Assembly: GCF_014750685.1 (NCBI RefSeq)
Contig: NZ_JAAXGE010000005.1
Location: 372,001-436,000 of the forward strand
DNA from: Bacteroides sp. GM023
Lineage (GTDB): Bacteria > Bacteroidota > Bacteroidia > Bacteroidales > Bacteroidaceae
Reading direction: 5' to 3'
DNA: 64,000 bases
In this document: positions 18,974 to 26,323 of the stretch, one piece after another
Numbering within the stretch: the first letter of the stretch is position 1
Layout: each line of letters begins with the position of its first letter
Notes under the pieces: generated by a model
Seen by the model: only the letters and a program-made list of their open reading frames with translations
Databases searched by the model: none
What the model was told of the DNA's origin: nothing
Translations under genes and position numbers: made by a program

Positions 18974-20113
18974 TTATTTCTCTACTGAGAATTTGAAAAT
19001 ACATTCGCTGTTGTATGTTTGTCCCGGTTCTAAAACCACTGAAGGCCAGTCTGCCTTGTTTGGGCTGTCAGGATAGTGCTGTGTTTCCAGGCAAACGGAA
19101 GCACGTTGGTTGTAAACGATACCTTTCTTGCCGGTTACGGTTCCATCGAGGAAGTTACCTGTGTAAACCTGGATACCCGGTTCGTTGGTATATACTTCCA
19201 GGGTAATGCCACTTTCAGGAGAAGTCAGTTTGGCTGCTACCTGCGAAATGTCGCCCTTTGTGTTCAATACCCAGTTGTGGTCGTATCCGTTTCCGTTCTT
19301 CAACTGAACGAAATCGTAGTTGTTGATTTCCTGTCCTACTGCTTTCGGAGTAGTGAAGTCCATCGGAGTGTCTTTTACCGAAGCAATTTCACCTGTTGTC
19401 ATAAAGGTGCTGTCTACCGGAGTATAGTAGTCTGCATTTACATACATAATATTATCGGTTGAAGCTTTCGACGGATCACCGGCCAGGTTGAAGTAAGAAT
19501 GGTTGGTCATGTTGATAATCGTCTTTTTATCAGTAGTAGCGCTATACTTGATGTCGATAGCGTTGTCTTCAGTCAGTTGGTAAGTCACTTTTGCAGTCAC
19601 GTTGCCCGGGAAGTTTTCGTCACCGTCCGGTGAGATGCGAGTCAGCTCCAGTGTCATCGGGTCAACGAGATTTGCTTCGTAAACCTGATATTGCCAGCCT
19701 TTCGGACCGCCGTGCAGACAGTGACCGAAGTTATTCTGCGGCAATTGGATTGTATCGCCATCCAGAACAAAGCGTCCCTGGTTGATACGGTTCGCATAGC
19801 GTCCGATAGAAGCACCAAAGTCGCTCGGCACATTGATATAGTCAGCAATGCTGTCAAAACCTAAAACGACATCCTGCATCTTTCCGTTTTTGTCCGGCAC
19901 CATGATAGACACGATACGTCCTCCGAAGTTAGTGATGCATACTTCCATGCCTGCCTTATTCTTTAATGTATAAAGATTCGTTTGGGCATTATTCACTTCT
20001 GTTTGAAAATTTACCGGGTCAAGACCGGATAAAGTCAGCTCGGAAGCCGGCTTGTTATTGCACGCAGCTAGCATCAGTGCGGCAATTCCTGCAAGTAGAA
20101 AATGTTTTTTCAT
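18974..20113 (-). CDS. galM: Aldose 1-epimerase (mutarotase), lipoprotein
   Basis: 379 aa. The N-terminus MKKHFLLAGIAALMLAACNNK is a lipoprotein signal with lipobox LAAC, so it is anchored in the envelope rather than cytosolic. GalM motifs follow: NRINQGRF, HGGPKGWQ (catalytic His), MTNHSYFNLAG (His) and a C-terminal Glu in VCLETQHYPDSP (catalytic base). It interconverts sugar anomers, here probably L-arabinose released in the periplasm before transport. It is the first gene of the arabinose operon, with a well-formed regulatory region upstream. Confidence 0.93.
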   Translation of the reverse strand: MKKHFLLAGIAALMLAACNNKPASELTLSGLDPVNFQTEVNNAQTNLYTLKNKAGMEVCITNFGGRIVSIMVPDKNGKMQDVVLGFDSIADYINVPSDFGASIGRYANRINQGRFVLDGDTIQLPQNNFGHCLHGGPKGWQYQVYEANLVDPMTLELTRISPDGDENFPGNVTAKVTYQLTEDNAIDIKYSATTDKKTIINMTNHSYFNLAGDPSKASTDNIMYVNADYYTPVDSTFMTTGEIASVKDTPMDFTTPKAVGQEINNYDFVQLKNGNGYDHNWVLNTKGDISQVAAKLTSPESGITLEVYTNEPGIQVYTGNFLDGTVTGKKGIVYNQRASVCLETQHYPDSPNKADWPSVVLEPGQTYNSECIFKFSVEK

Positions 20114-20158
20114 GGTTTTATTTTTAATGTAAATGAGATGCTTATCTTATTTCGGGTG

Positions 20159-20189
20159 TAAAAGTAACACTTTAGTTTGGTGTATCAAA
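20159..20189 (-). promoter_or_regulatory. Predicted promoter of the arabinose operon (galM)
   Basis: On the minus strand TTTG (20186-20189) is separated by 19 nt from TACTTTTA (20159-20166), one mismatch from TAnnTTTG. Transcription would start near 20152, giving a leader of about 40 nt before galM. Confidence 0.55.
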
Positions 20190-20194
20190 TACAC
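20180..20194. promoter_or_regulatory. Candidate AraR operator over the -33 element
   Basis: GTGTATCAAATACAC is a perfect palindrome of 6-bp arms around CAA. It covers the predicted -33 TTTG, a position where bound AraR would block RNA polymerase. That AraR binds here is an inference. Confidence 0.5.
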
Positions 20195-20196
20195 TC

Positions 20197-20216
20197 TTAT
20201 GTGTTATGCAACATAA
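20197..20216. promoter_or_regulatory. CRP/FNR-like palindrome upstream of the galM promoter
   Basis: Arms TTATGT and ACATAA are separated by 8 nt, centred about 54 nt upstream of the predicted transcription start. This resembles sites of CRP-family activators, such as the Bacteroides carbohydrate regulator known as BT4338/Cur, which has been linked to arabinose genes. The match to that regulator's motif is from memory. Confidence 0.4.
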
Positions 20217-20240
20217 AAGAGAAAAAAATACTTCTGAATA

Positions 20241-20762
20241 TCAAAAATCTTTCTTTTCATGAGAGTCTTTCGTCAACTTCCTCCACCTCTGGAAAGCCCT
20301 CATCAAACTATCCTCCTCCACCGTTCCCTCCATATTATAATGTTCCACAAAAGCTTCCATTGAGCGTTTGAACATAATTCCATTTTTGAACTTGTTTTCT
20401 AGAAGAAATCCGTAGAGTTCCGCTTTCATCTCCATTTCAATTTCCTTTTCTATGATCAATGCGCTGTCTTGCCCGATATAATTATATACTTCCGGATTTT
20501 TACCGTAGTTTTGATTGGGTAGGACAAACGTGATATTTCCTGTTTCTTTCCAGGAGACTTTAGGTGGATGTGGAACGGATAGTTGATGGAGGAAATGATA
20601 GATAGGAGTGATATGGGAGAGATGGATGGGAACCGGTTTGCTTGAAGAGCTGGGCGAAGAAGGCGAAGAGCGGCTTTCGGATTCGGGTTCTAAACTTTGT
20701 ACGTAACGCGCGTACATATACCTTGCCAGATATGGCTTGATGGTAATCGTAACTGTAACCAT
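20241..20762 (-). CDS. Hypothetical protein with Ser/Pro-rich linker
   Basis: 173 aa, no recognised family. It starts MVTVTITIKPYLARYMYARY, has a low-complexity Ser/Pro stretch (about 25-43), and a more conserved-looking C-terminal part (about 75-165) rich in charged helices (EKEIEMEMKAELYGFLLENKF...SLMRAFQRWRKLT). No membrane segment or signal peptide. Its start codon lies within the left arm of a 16-bp inverted repeat (20755-20770/20844-20859). It is codirectional with galM but 127 nt upstream of it. A DNA- or RNA-binding role is possible but not shown. Confidence 0.6.
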   Translation of the reverse strand: MVTVTITIKPYLARYMYARYVQSLEPESESRSSPSSPSSSSKPVPIHLSHITPIYHFLHQLSVPHPPKVSWKETGNITFVLPNQNYGKNPEVYNYIGQDSALIIEKEIEMEMKAELYGFLLENKFKNGIMFKRSMEAFVEHYNMEGTVEEDSLMRAFQRWRKLTKDSHEKKDF

Positions 20763-20859
20763 GGGATTTTAATTTTCAATTGTAAATAAATATTATATGC
20801 ATCAGACCGCTTCGGGTCATGAATTCCGTTTTGTTTGTTGAGAAAAATCCCATGGTTAC
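20755..20859. repeat. Perfect 16-bp inverted repeat enclosing 73 bp
   Basis: GTAACCATGGGATTTT (20755-20770) is mirrored by its exact complement at 20844-20859. Further mirrored pairs interleave: GAATTCCGT (20821-20829) with 20864-20872, and ATTTTCAATT (20772-20781) with 20886-20895. The left arm covers the start codon of the minus-strand 173-aa gene; the right arm carries an equivalent start on the plus strand, opening a 16-codon frame. Confidence 0.75.
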
Positions 20860-21374
20860 GGGGACGGAATTCTGCTTTTATAAGAAATTGAAAATCAAAT
20901 AGTTACAAATGCCTTTTTTGGTTTTAAACCAACGGGCCGTTCCTTTAAAACCAACGACCTGTTTCTTTAAAACCAAGAGGGTGTTCCTCGGTGAGAAACG
21001 AGTGGTTGGTTAAAACCGAAGTGCAAAACTAGGGTGAATATTCGTATTTTTCAAAATGAAGACAATTCTGATTGATATTAGTATGTAATGAAATGAGATT
21101 TATTTGTTCCCAATTAAAATTGCGCGCATATACGCGGGGAGCAATGTTGATAAATAGTACAGTTTTTGCGTATTGAACGTTTAACAAAGTTTATTACAAA
21201 CAGGCATTTTGCCTTTGCCTCTCTTTTTTTGCGTGTCTGCCATGTTTTATCGGGTATCTGTTTCGTTGTTATCACCCTTCTTGAATTAGATAAAATTAAG
21301 ACTTGCTGACAGGCGGGGATGGGATTTTCAAATTTTCGCCCTATACTTGTATATAAAATAACCAGTGATATAAA
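20860..21374. other. Gene-free AT-rich gap with short tandem repeats before the recombinase
   Basis: Three copies of a TTTAAAACCAA-containing unit start near 20922, 20944 and 20966 (period about 22 bp), followed by a partly inverted copy at 21004-21016. The rest to 21374 holds no convincing gene. The recombinase promoter should lie in the last part, but no clear TAnnTTTG was found close to the start codon. Confidence 0.5.
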
Positions 21375-22325
21375 ATGATGAGTAAGAATGGATTTAGCCG
21401 ATGTGGGGAACTATACATCGGTCGTTTACAGAAAGAAGGACGCTTTTCTACAGCGCATGTCTACAAGAATGCCCTTTTGTCTTTCAGTAAGTTTTGCGGT
21501 ACGCAGAACGTGTCTTTCAGGCAAGTTACCCGTGAGAGTTTGCGTCGTTATGGACAGCATCTTAGCGAGAGTGGTTTGAAACCCAATACGGTTTCTACTT
21601 ATATGCGTATGCTGCGCAGTGTTTACAATCGTGGGGTAGAAGCTGGGAATGCTCCGTATGTTCCCCGTTTGTTTCGTGATGTGTATACCGGAGTCGATAT
21701 CCGGCAAAAACGGGCATTGCCTGTGCCTGAATTACATAAGCTTCTATATGAAGATCCTAAATCAGACCGTTTACGACGGACGCAGGCTATTGCAGCACTG
21801 ATGTTCCAGTTTTGTGGGATGTCTTTTGCCGATCTGGCACATATGGAAAAGTCTGCTTTGGATCAGAATATCCTTCGATATAGTCGGGTCAAGACCAAAA
21901 CTCCAATGAGTGTGGAAGTGTTGGATACTGCCAAAGAGATGATTGACCAACTTCGGAATCATCAGCCTTCCCGTCCGGACTATCCCGACTACCTGTTTGA
22001 TATTCTTTTGGGTGACAAGAAGCGTAAGGATGAGCGTGCTTATCGTGAATACCAGTCTGCTCTCCGTCGGTTTAACAACCATCTGAAGGGATTGGCAAAA
22101 GCCCTACGACTGACATCTCCGGTCACTTCCTATACTCTTCGACACTCTTGGGCTACAACTGCCAAGTACCGCGGAGTTTCTATTGAAATGATTAGTGAAT
22201 CTTTGGGGCACAAGTCAATCAAGACGACGCAGATTTATTTGAAGGGATTTGAATTACGAGAACGTACAGAGGTGAACAAGATGAATTTATCTTACGTTAA
22301 GAACTGTCAATTAGGACGGTTGTAG
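21375..22325 (+). CDS. Tyrosine site-specific recombinase, likely invertase of the capsule promoter
   Basis: 316 aa. The N-terminal part (about 10-105) is a SAM-like core-binding domain, and the catalytic domain follows. Visible catalytic residues are Arg256 and His257 context TLRHSW (HxxR-type box), His279 in SLGHKSIKTT and Tyr288 in TQIYLKGF. The box that normally holds Arg I reads FCGMSFADLAHM, with Ser where GLR-type enzymes have Arg; the Bacteroides IntDOT enzyme also has Ser there. The gene ends 38 nt before the left 17-bp repeat of the invertible promoter, the usual arrangement for capsule-linked invertases in Bacteroides. Confidence 0.92.
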   Translation: MMSKNGFSRCGELYIGRLQKEGRFSTAHVYKNALLSFSKFCGTQNVSFRQVTRESLRRYGQHLSESGLKPNTVSTYMRMLRSVYNRGVEAGNAPYVPRLFRDVYTGVDIRQKRALPVPELHKLLYEDPKSDRLRRTQAIAALMFQFCGMSFADLAHMEKSALDQNILRYSRVKTKTPMSVEVLDTAKEMIDQLRNHQPSRPDYPDYLFDILLGDKKRKDERAYREYQSALRRFNNHLKGLAKALRLTSPVTSYTLRHSWATTAKYRGVSIEMISESLGHKSIKTTQIYLKGFELRERTEVNKMNLSYVKNCQLGRL

Positions 22326-22363
22326 ATATCTAAAATATTAATAATCAGTATTAAAATATGTAT

Positions 22364-22653
22364 GTTACTTCTTAGGTAACAGATTTAAATTCGATACAAA
22401 GATAGACAAAAACACAAATAGAAAACAAATAAAAACTCACTTTTTTTAGTTTTATCTGAAATATAAGGCAAAAAAGACTCTGAACATGAAAAAACATTAT
22501 CTTCATGTCCTGCTACCGATATACCATATTTCCATATGAATATACCCCTCTCCCAGAGTGCAAAATCCTTCTACCACGTATTTGTCGATGTTTTTCACTG
22601 CTCTCATTTAGTTTGAATTTGAATGTGTGCTTTTCCGTTACCTAAGAAGTAAC
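22364..22653. promoter_or_regulatory. Invertible capsule promoter (phase switch), OFF orientation
   Basis: Perfect 17-bp inverted repeats GTTACTTCTTAGGTAAC (22364-22380) and its complement (22637-22653) enclose 256 bp. Each arm is itself a partial palindrome (GTTAC...GTAAC), as expected for a recombinase core site. Inside, the only strong Bacteroides promoter points left. The segment lies between a tyrosine recombinase gene and upxY. Inversion would put the -7 element at 22613-22620, about 57 nt before the upxY start. Confidence 0.9.
22397..22429 (-). promoter_or_regulatory. Strong promoter inside the invertible segment, facing left
   Basis: On the minus strand TTTG (22426-22429), a 21-nt spacer and TATCTTTG (22397-22404) form a full Bacteroides promoter. 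In this orientation it would fire toward the recombinase, antisense to its 3' end, with a start near 22390. No comparable plus-strand TAnnTTTG was found in the segment. Confidence 0.8.
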
Positions 22654-22676
22654 GGACAAACATGGGGTAAAAAAGT

Positions 22677-23249
22677 ATGATTCTAAGAAAAGAAGGAACT
22701 TTAAGTGCTGGGCCTAAAATTGGGACAGGGGAAGGCGTAGCACACTCTAAACGCTGGTATGTTGCTATGACCAGAATGCATCATGAGAAGAAAGTGCAGG
22801 AGCATTTGGAGAAAATGGGGATTGAAAGTTTTATACCTGTTCAACAGGAGATTCATCAGTGGAGCGACCGCCGTAAATTGGTCGAGACAGTATTACTGCC
22901 AATGATGGTCTTTGTGTATGTCGATCCGAAAGAACGCAAGGAAGTCCTGTCACTATCTACAGTCAGCCGATACATGGTAATACGAGGTGAGAGTAGCCCG
23001 ACTGTAATTCCAAATGATCAAATGGCTCGTTTCCGTTTTATGCTTGACTATTCTGAAGATGTCATTTCTATGAATAGTGCTCCATTGGCACGTGGTGAAA
23101 AAGTTCGTGTCATCAAAGGTCCTTTAACAGGACTTGTAGGGGAGTTTGTTACAGTAAATGGTAAAAGCAAGATAGCTGTCCGGTTGAATATGCTGGGATG
23201 CGCTTGTGCGGATATACCTGTAGGGTATGTGGAACCGATAAATCATTGA
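22677..23249 (+). CDS. upxY: UpxY-type capsule transcription antiterminator (NusG paralogue)
   Basis: 190 aa. After a non-conserved N-terminal 25 residues, a NusG N-terminal domain is visible (KRWYVAMTRMHHEKKVQEHLEKMG, then LPMMVFVYVDP), and a KOW motif lies near the end (VIKGPLTGLVGEF). UpxY proteins bind the 5' leader of their own capsule operon and stop premature termination. It is the first gene after the invertible promoter and ends 8 nt before the dehydratase gene. The usual following gene, upxZ, which represses other capsule loci, is absent here. Confidence 0.93.
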   Translation: MILRKEGTLSAGPKIGTGEGVAHSKRWYVAMTRMHHEKKVQEHLEKMGIESFIPVQQEIHQWSDRRKLVETVLLPMMVFVYVDPKERKEVLSLSTVSRYMVIRGESSPTVIPNDQMARFRFMLDYSEDVISMNSAPLARGEKVRVIKGPLTGLVGEFVTVNGKSKIAVRLNMLGCACADIPVGYVEPINH

Positions 23250-23257
23250 GAAAACAA

Positions 23258-25183
23258 ATGGAAAAGACATTGAAGGGTATAATACAATATGCCCGTAAGA
23301 ATTATTTCAGTTACTGGATAATTTTAGGCATTGACACGGCAATATCTGTATTATGTTCATTGGTAGCTTATGCCGTCATTCATTATATGGCACATGTTCC
23401 AATGAGCGATTGGTTGCTTTGTCAGTTTATTTGCGTCTCTTTAGTGGCAAGTATTGCGGGAGCTCTGTTATTTCATACCTATCGTAACACCATTCGTTTT
23501 TCTCAGGCACGTGAACTTTGGCGCATTATGTGTGCTGTACTATTCAAAGTCGGATGTTTATTAGTAATTTCTTTTTGGATTATATCCGAATCCCAATTAC
23601 AATATAATTATAAAACCGCCTATCTTCTATTTGACGGCTTGATGACATTGGCAGCATTAACCACTTTTCGTGTCTCACTCATTATTGTTTATGACCTTCT
23701 GCTGGATTGGATGAATAAAAAGAATACCCGTATTCTTATCTATGGTATTGATGAAAAGAGTGTAGCCTTGAAACTTCGTCTCCGGGATAGTGCACACTAT
23801 AAGGTTGTAGGTTTCTGTATATATGGAAGGAATAATAGTAGACGTCGCCTGACAGATCTTCCTATTTATTACTTTGAAAAAGAAGAAGATATTGACTGTA
23901 TCATGCGAAAACGTGGTATTCGTGGCATTTTATTTGCCCGTTACGAAGATACCCGTTTAGAGGAAAATCGTCTTCTGGAATATTGCAAAAGTAATGCGCT
24001 TAAAACTCTGATTGCTCCTACTATTAGTGAAGCGGACGCTGATGGCAACTTTCATCAATGGATACGTCCTATTAAAATTGAAGATTTGTTAGGACGTGCT
24101 GAAATCAACATAAATCTTCGGCAAGTTGCTGAAGAATTTAGAGACAAAGTCGTATTGGTGACTGGTGCTGCGGGTAGTATTGGCAGTGAACTTTGCCGTC
24201 AGTTAGTGCAGATGGGTATCCAAAAACTCATCATGTTCGATTCCGCAGAGACTCCTTTACATAATGTCCGTCTTGAATTCGAGAAAAATTATCCTACTAT
24301 AAATTTTGTTCCTGTGATTGGTGATGTACGTGTGAAAGAACGTGTACGCATGGCATTCGAGCTTTATCATCCTCAGGTTGTGTTTCATGCCGCTGCATAT
24401 AAACATGTACCATTGATGGAAGAAAATCCTTGCGAAGCTGTGCTTGTCAATGTAACCGGCTCTCGCCAGGTAGCAGACATGGCGGTAGAATATGGTGCGG
24501 AGAAAATGATAATGGTTTCTACGGATAAGGCTGTGAATCCTACGAATGTGATGGGATGTTCCAAGCGTCTGGCTGAAATCTATGTGCAGAGTTTAGGCTG
24601 TGCTATCCGTGAAGGAAAACTGAAAGGACATACCAAATTTATCACTACCCGTTTTGGTAATGTGCTGGGTAGTAATGGTTCGGTGATCCCTCGTTTTAAG
24701 GAACAGATCGAAAACGGTGGTCCTGTCACAGTCACCCATCCTGATATCATTCGCTTTTTCATGACCATACCGGAGGCTTGCCGTTTGGTAATGGAGGCTG
24801 CTACGATGGGCGAAGGTAATGAAATCTTTGTCTTTGAAATGGGAAAAGCAGTGAAGATTGTCGATCTGGCGACTCGTATGATTGAATTGGCGGGTTATCG
24901 TCCGGGTGAAGATATAAAGATTGAGTTTACAGGCTTACGTCCCGGTGAGAAACTTTATGAAGAGGTATTGGGTGACAAGGAAAATACGATTCCGACGAAG
25001 AATGAGAAAATCATGATAGCGAAGGTGCGTCGCTATGAGTATTCCGAACTGTTGGATACTTATGCGGAGTTTGAGAGATTATCCCGTTCGGTAAAGATTA
25101 TGGATACTGTGCAGTTGATGAAGAAAGTTGTACCTGAGTTTAAGTCGAAGAATTCGCCGAAGTTTGAGGTGTTGGATAAGTGA
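23258..25183 (+). CDS. Membrane-anchored UDP-HexNAc 4,6-dehydratase (WbpM/CapD type)
   Basis: 641 aa from the ATG at 23258; the longer frame from 23198 would run inside upxY. Four N-terminal membrane helices (about 15-145) precede a CoA-binding-like domain and a C-terminal SDR domain with TGAAGSIGSE (about 302-311), STDKAVNPTNVMG (about 421-433) and Lys about 436. As in WbpM/FlaA1-type enzymes, Met stands where typical SDRs have the catalytic Tyr. It likely makes UDP-2-acetamido-2,6-dideoxy-4-hexulose, the substrate for the aminotransferase at 37694. Together these supply the first sugar of the repeat unit. Confidence 0.92.
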   Translation: MEKTLKGIIQYARKNYFSYWIILGIDTAISVLCSLVAYAVIHYMAHVPMSDWLLCQFICVSLVASIAGALLFHTYRNTIRFSQARELWRIMCAVLFKVGCLLVISFWIISESQLQYNYKTAYLLFDGLMTLAALTTFRVSLIIVYDLLLDWMNKKNTRILIYGIDEKSVALKLRLRDSAHYKVVGFCIYGRNNSRRRLTDLPIYYFEKEEDIDCIMRKRGIRGILFARYEDTRLEENRLLEYCKSNALKTLIAPTISEADADGNFHQWIRPIKIEDLLGRAEININLRQVAEEFRDKVVLVTGAAGSIGSELCRQLVQMGIQKLIMFDSAETPLHNVRLEFEKNYPTINFVPVIGDVRVKERVRMAFELYHPQVVFHAAAYKHVPLMEENPCEAVLVNVTGSRQVADMAVEYGAEKMIMVSTDKAVNPTNVMGCSKRLAEIYVQSLGCAIREGKLKGHTKFITTRFGNVLGSNGSVIPRFKEQIENGGPVTVTHPDIIRFFMTIPEACRLVMEAATMGEGNEIFVFEMGKAVKIVDLATRMIELAGYRPGEDIKIEFTGLRPGEKLYEEVLGDKENTIPTKNEKIMIAKVRRYEYSELLDTYAEFERLSRSVKIMDTVQLMKKVVPEFKSKNSPKFEVLDK

Positions 25184-25448
25184 TTAGATGCGCTCTAGGA
25201 AGTTTGTAAAATGGTATACAAAAACATGTTCAATCTCGAAAAATCATAGCTGACTGTATAACATGTCGTGCGGTCAGCATGTTTGCCAATGATATTGAGG
25301 CAAACAAGGAAAAACTTACTTAGGTGCTTGTTGTCCGATAACCTTTCCCAATTAAAAAATCCACGATATATTAAATTATATCTGCTTGAAAATAAAATAA
25401 ACAGTGAAGATATTGAACTTTTACAATTAAAAAAAATCGATAAATACT
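25184..25448. other. Degraded intergenic stretch, no intact gene
   Basis: This 265-bp AT-rich gap has no convincing coding region. One short frame (about 25278-25322) reads SMFANDIEANKEKLT before a stop and resembles, from memory, the N-terminus of Bacteroides nucleotide-sugar dehydratases; another (25268-25516) runs into rmlA in a different frame. Both look like debris of former genes, in line with the rml relics that follow. Confidence 0.35.
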
Positions 25449-25727
25449 ATGAAAGGAATAGTTTTAGCCGGTGGTTCAGGCACTCGTCTGTATCCTATCA
25501 TCAAAGGAGTGAGTAAGCAGTTGCTTCCTATCTTTGACAAACCAATGATTTATTATCCGATTTCAGTCCTTATGTTGGCCGGAATCCGTGAGATCCTGAA
25601 CATTTCCACTCCTTACGATCTTCTGGGCTTCAAGCGTCTTTTGGGCGATGGCTCCGATTATGGAGTACGGTTTGAATATGCAGAACAACCCTCTCTGGAC
25701 GGTCTGGCACAAGCCTTTATTAAATGA
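25449..25727 (+). pseudogene. rmlA: rmlA remnant (glucose-1-phosphate thymidylyltransferase)
   Basis: Only 92 residues of an enzyme normally about 290 aa. The sequence is clearly Rml[21 protein letters not shown] (nucleotide-binding loop), [18 protein letters not shown] and [13 protein letters not shown], after which a stop follows at once. The catalytic and sugar-binding regions downstream are missing, so the product cannot make dTDP-glucose. It is the first of three dTDP-rhamnose gene relics in pathway-like order. Confidence 0.85.
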
Positions 25728-25792
25728 ACTGGGATTGGAATAATGCCATATTCCTTTCCGGTAATTTAAATAACTAATAAATACTAATCACA

Positions 25793-26091
25793 GTGGAAAT
25801 AATCCAAACTGCTATAGAAGGCGTTGTCATCATTGAACCCCGCCTTTTTAAAGATTCTGCGTGGATTTGCCCATGGCTTTGTTGTCCTGACGGAAGAGGT
25901 TATTTTTCAATATAAATGTGACAACTTCTATGCTCCTCAATGCGAAGGTGCCCTGGCTTGGGATAATCCCGCATTGAAAATCGACTGGAAGGTTCCTGCT
26001 GATCAAATAATCCTTTCCGAGAAAGATAAAACACCACGAACGCCTGGAAGAAGCAAGTTGGTTATTCGATTATAACGAAAATCTGTATTAA
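25793..26091 (+). pseudogene. rmlC: rmlC remnant (dTDP-4-dehydrorhamnose 3,5-epimerase)
   Basis: From a GTG, the first about 22 codons match the RmlC start (EIIQTAIEGVVIIEPRLFKD). After an internal deletion of about 85 codons and a frame change, the C-terminal half resumes (GFAHGFVVLTEEVIFQYKCD, then YAPQCEGALAWDNPALKIDW). One extra A in the AAAA run near 26028-26031 shifts the frame again, and the typical C-terminus (SWLFDYNENLY) is read in another frame to the stop at 26089-26091. The gene is inactive. Confidence 0.8.
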
Positions 26092-26310
26092 GTTCAATGA
26101 ATATCCTGAATATCATATTGTCAATCTGGATAAACTGACTTATGCGGGAAGTTCGGCAAATCTGAAAGATATTGAGAAACAGTCTAATGGGACTTGTGTA
26201 AAAGCTGATATCTGTAACTTTGATAAAATAGCGGGATATACTATTGATTGGTTTTATAAAAACTGGCGGTTGCTTAGTGATATTGATAGGAGGCTTAAGA
26301 AAATATTATA
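26092..26310 (+). pseudogene. rmlB: rmlB remnant (dTDP-glucose 4,6-dehydratase)
   Basis: The frame has an RmlB-like segment (EYPEYHIVNLDKLTYAG, ANLKDIEK, VKADICNFDKI) that jumps directly to what looks like a C-terminal tail (YTIDWFYKNWR) before a stop. The start codon, the NAD-binding GGAGFIGS loop and about 250 central residues are missing. It immediately follows the rmlC remnant and precedes neuB by 13 nt. Confidence 0.75.
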
Positions 26311-26323
26311 ACAATTTTAAAAT

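Noticed and set aside
21301..21374. Promoter of the recombinase gene
   Set aside because: A TACTTG at 21344 is only a partial match to TAnnTTTG; not enough to call.
22600..22620. Rightward promoter in the invertible segment (TTTAGTTTGAATTTG region)
   Set aside because: TGAATTTG and TAGTTTG each miss the consensus by a base or spacing, in contrast to the full left-facing promoter.
23198..23257. Earlier start of the dehydratase inside upxY
   Set aside because: The first 20 residues come from a frame of upxY; the ATG at 23258 fits the family start and the 8-nt gap.
25268..25516. 82-codon frame overlapping the rmlA remnant
   Set aside because: It runs into rmlA in another frame and matches no family; it is probably debris, apart from possible traces of an older gene.
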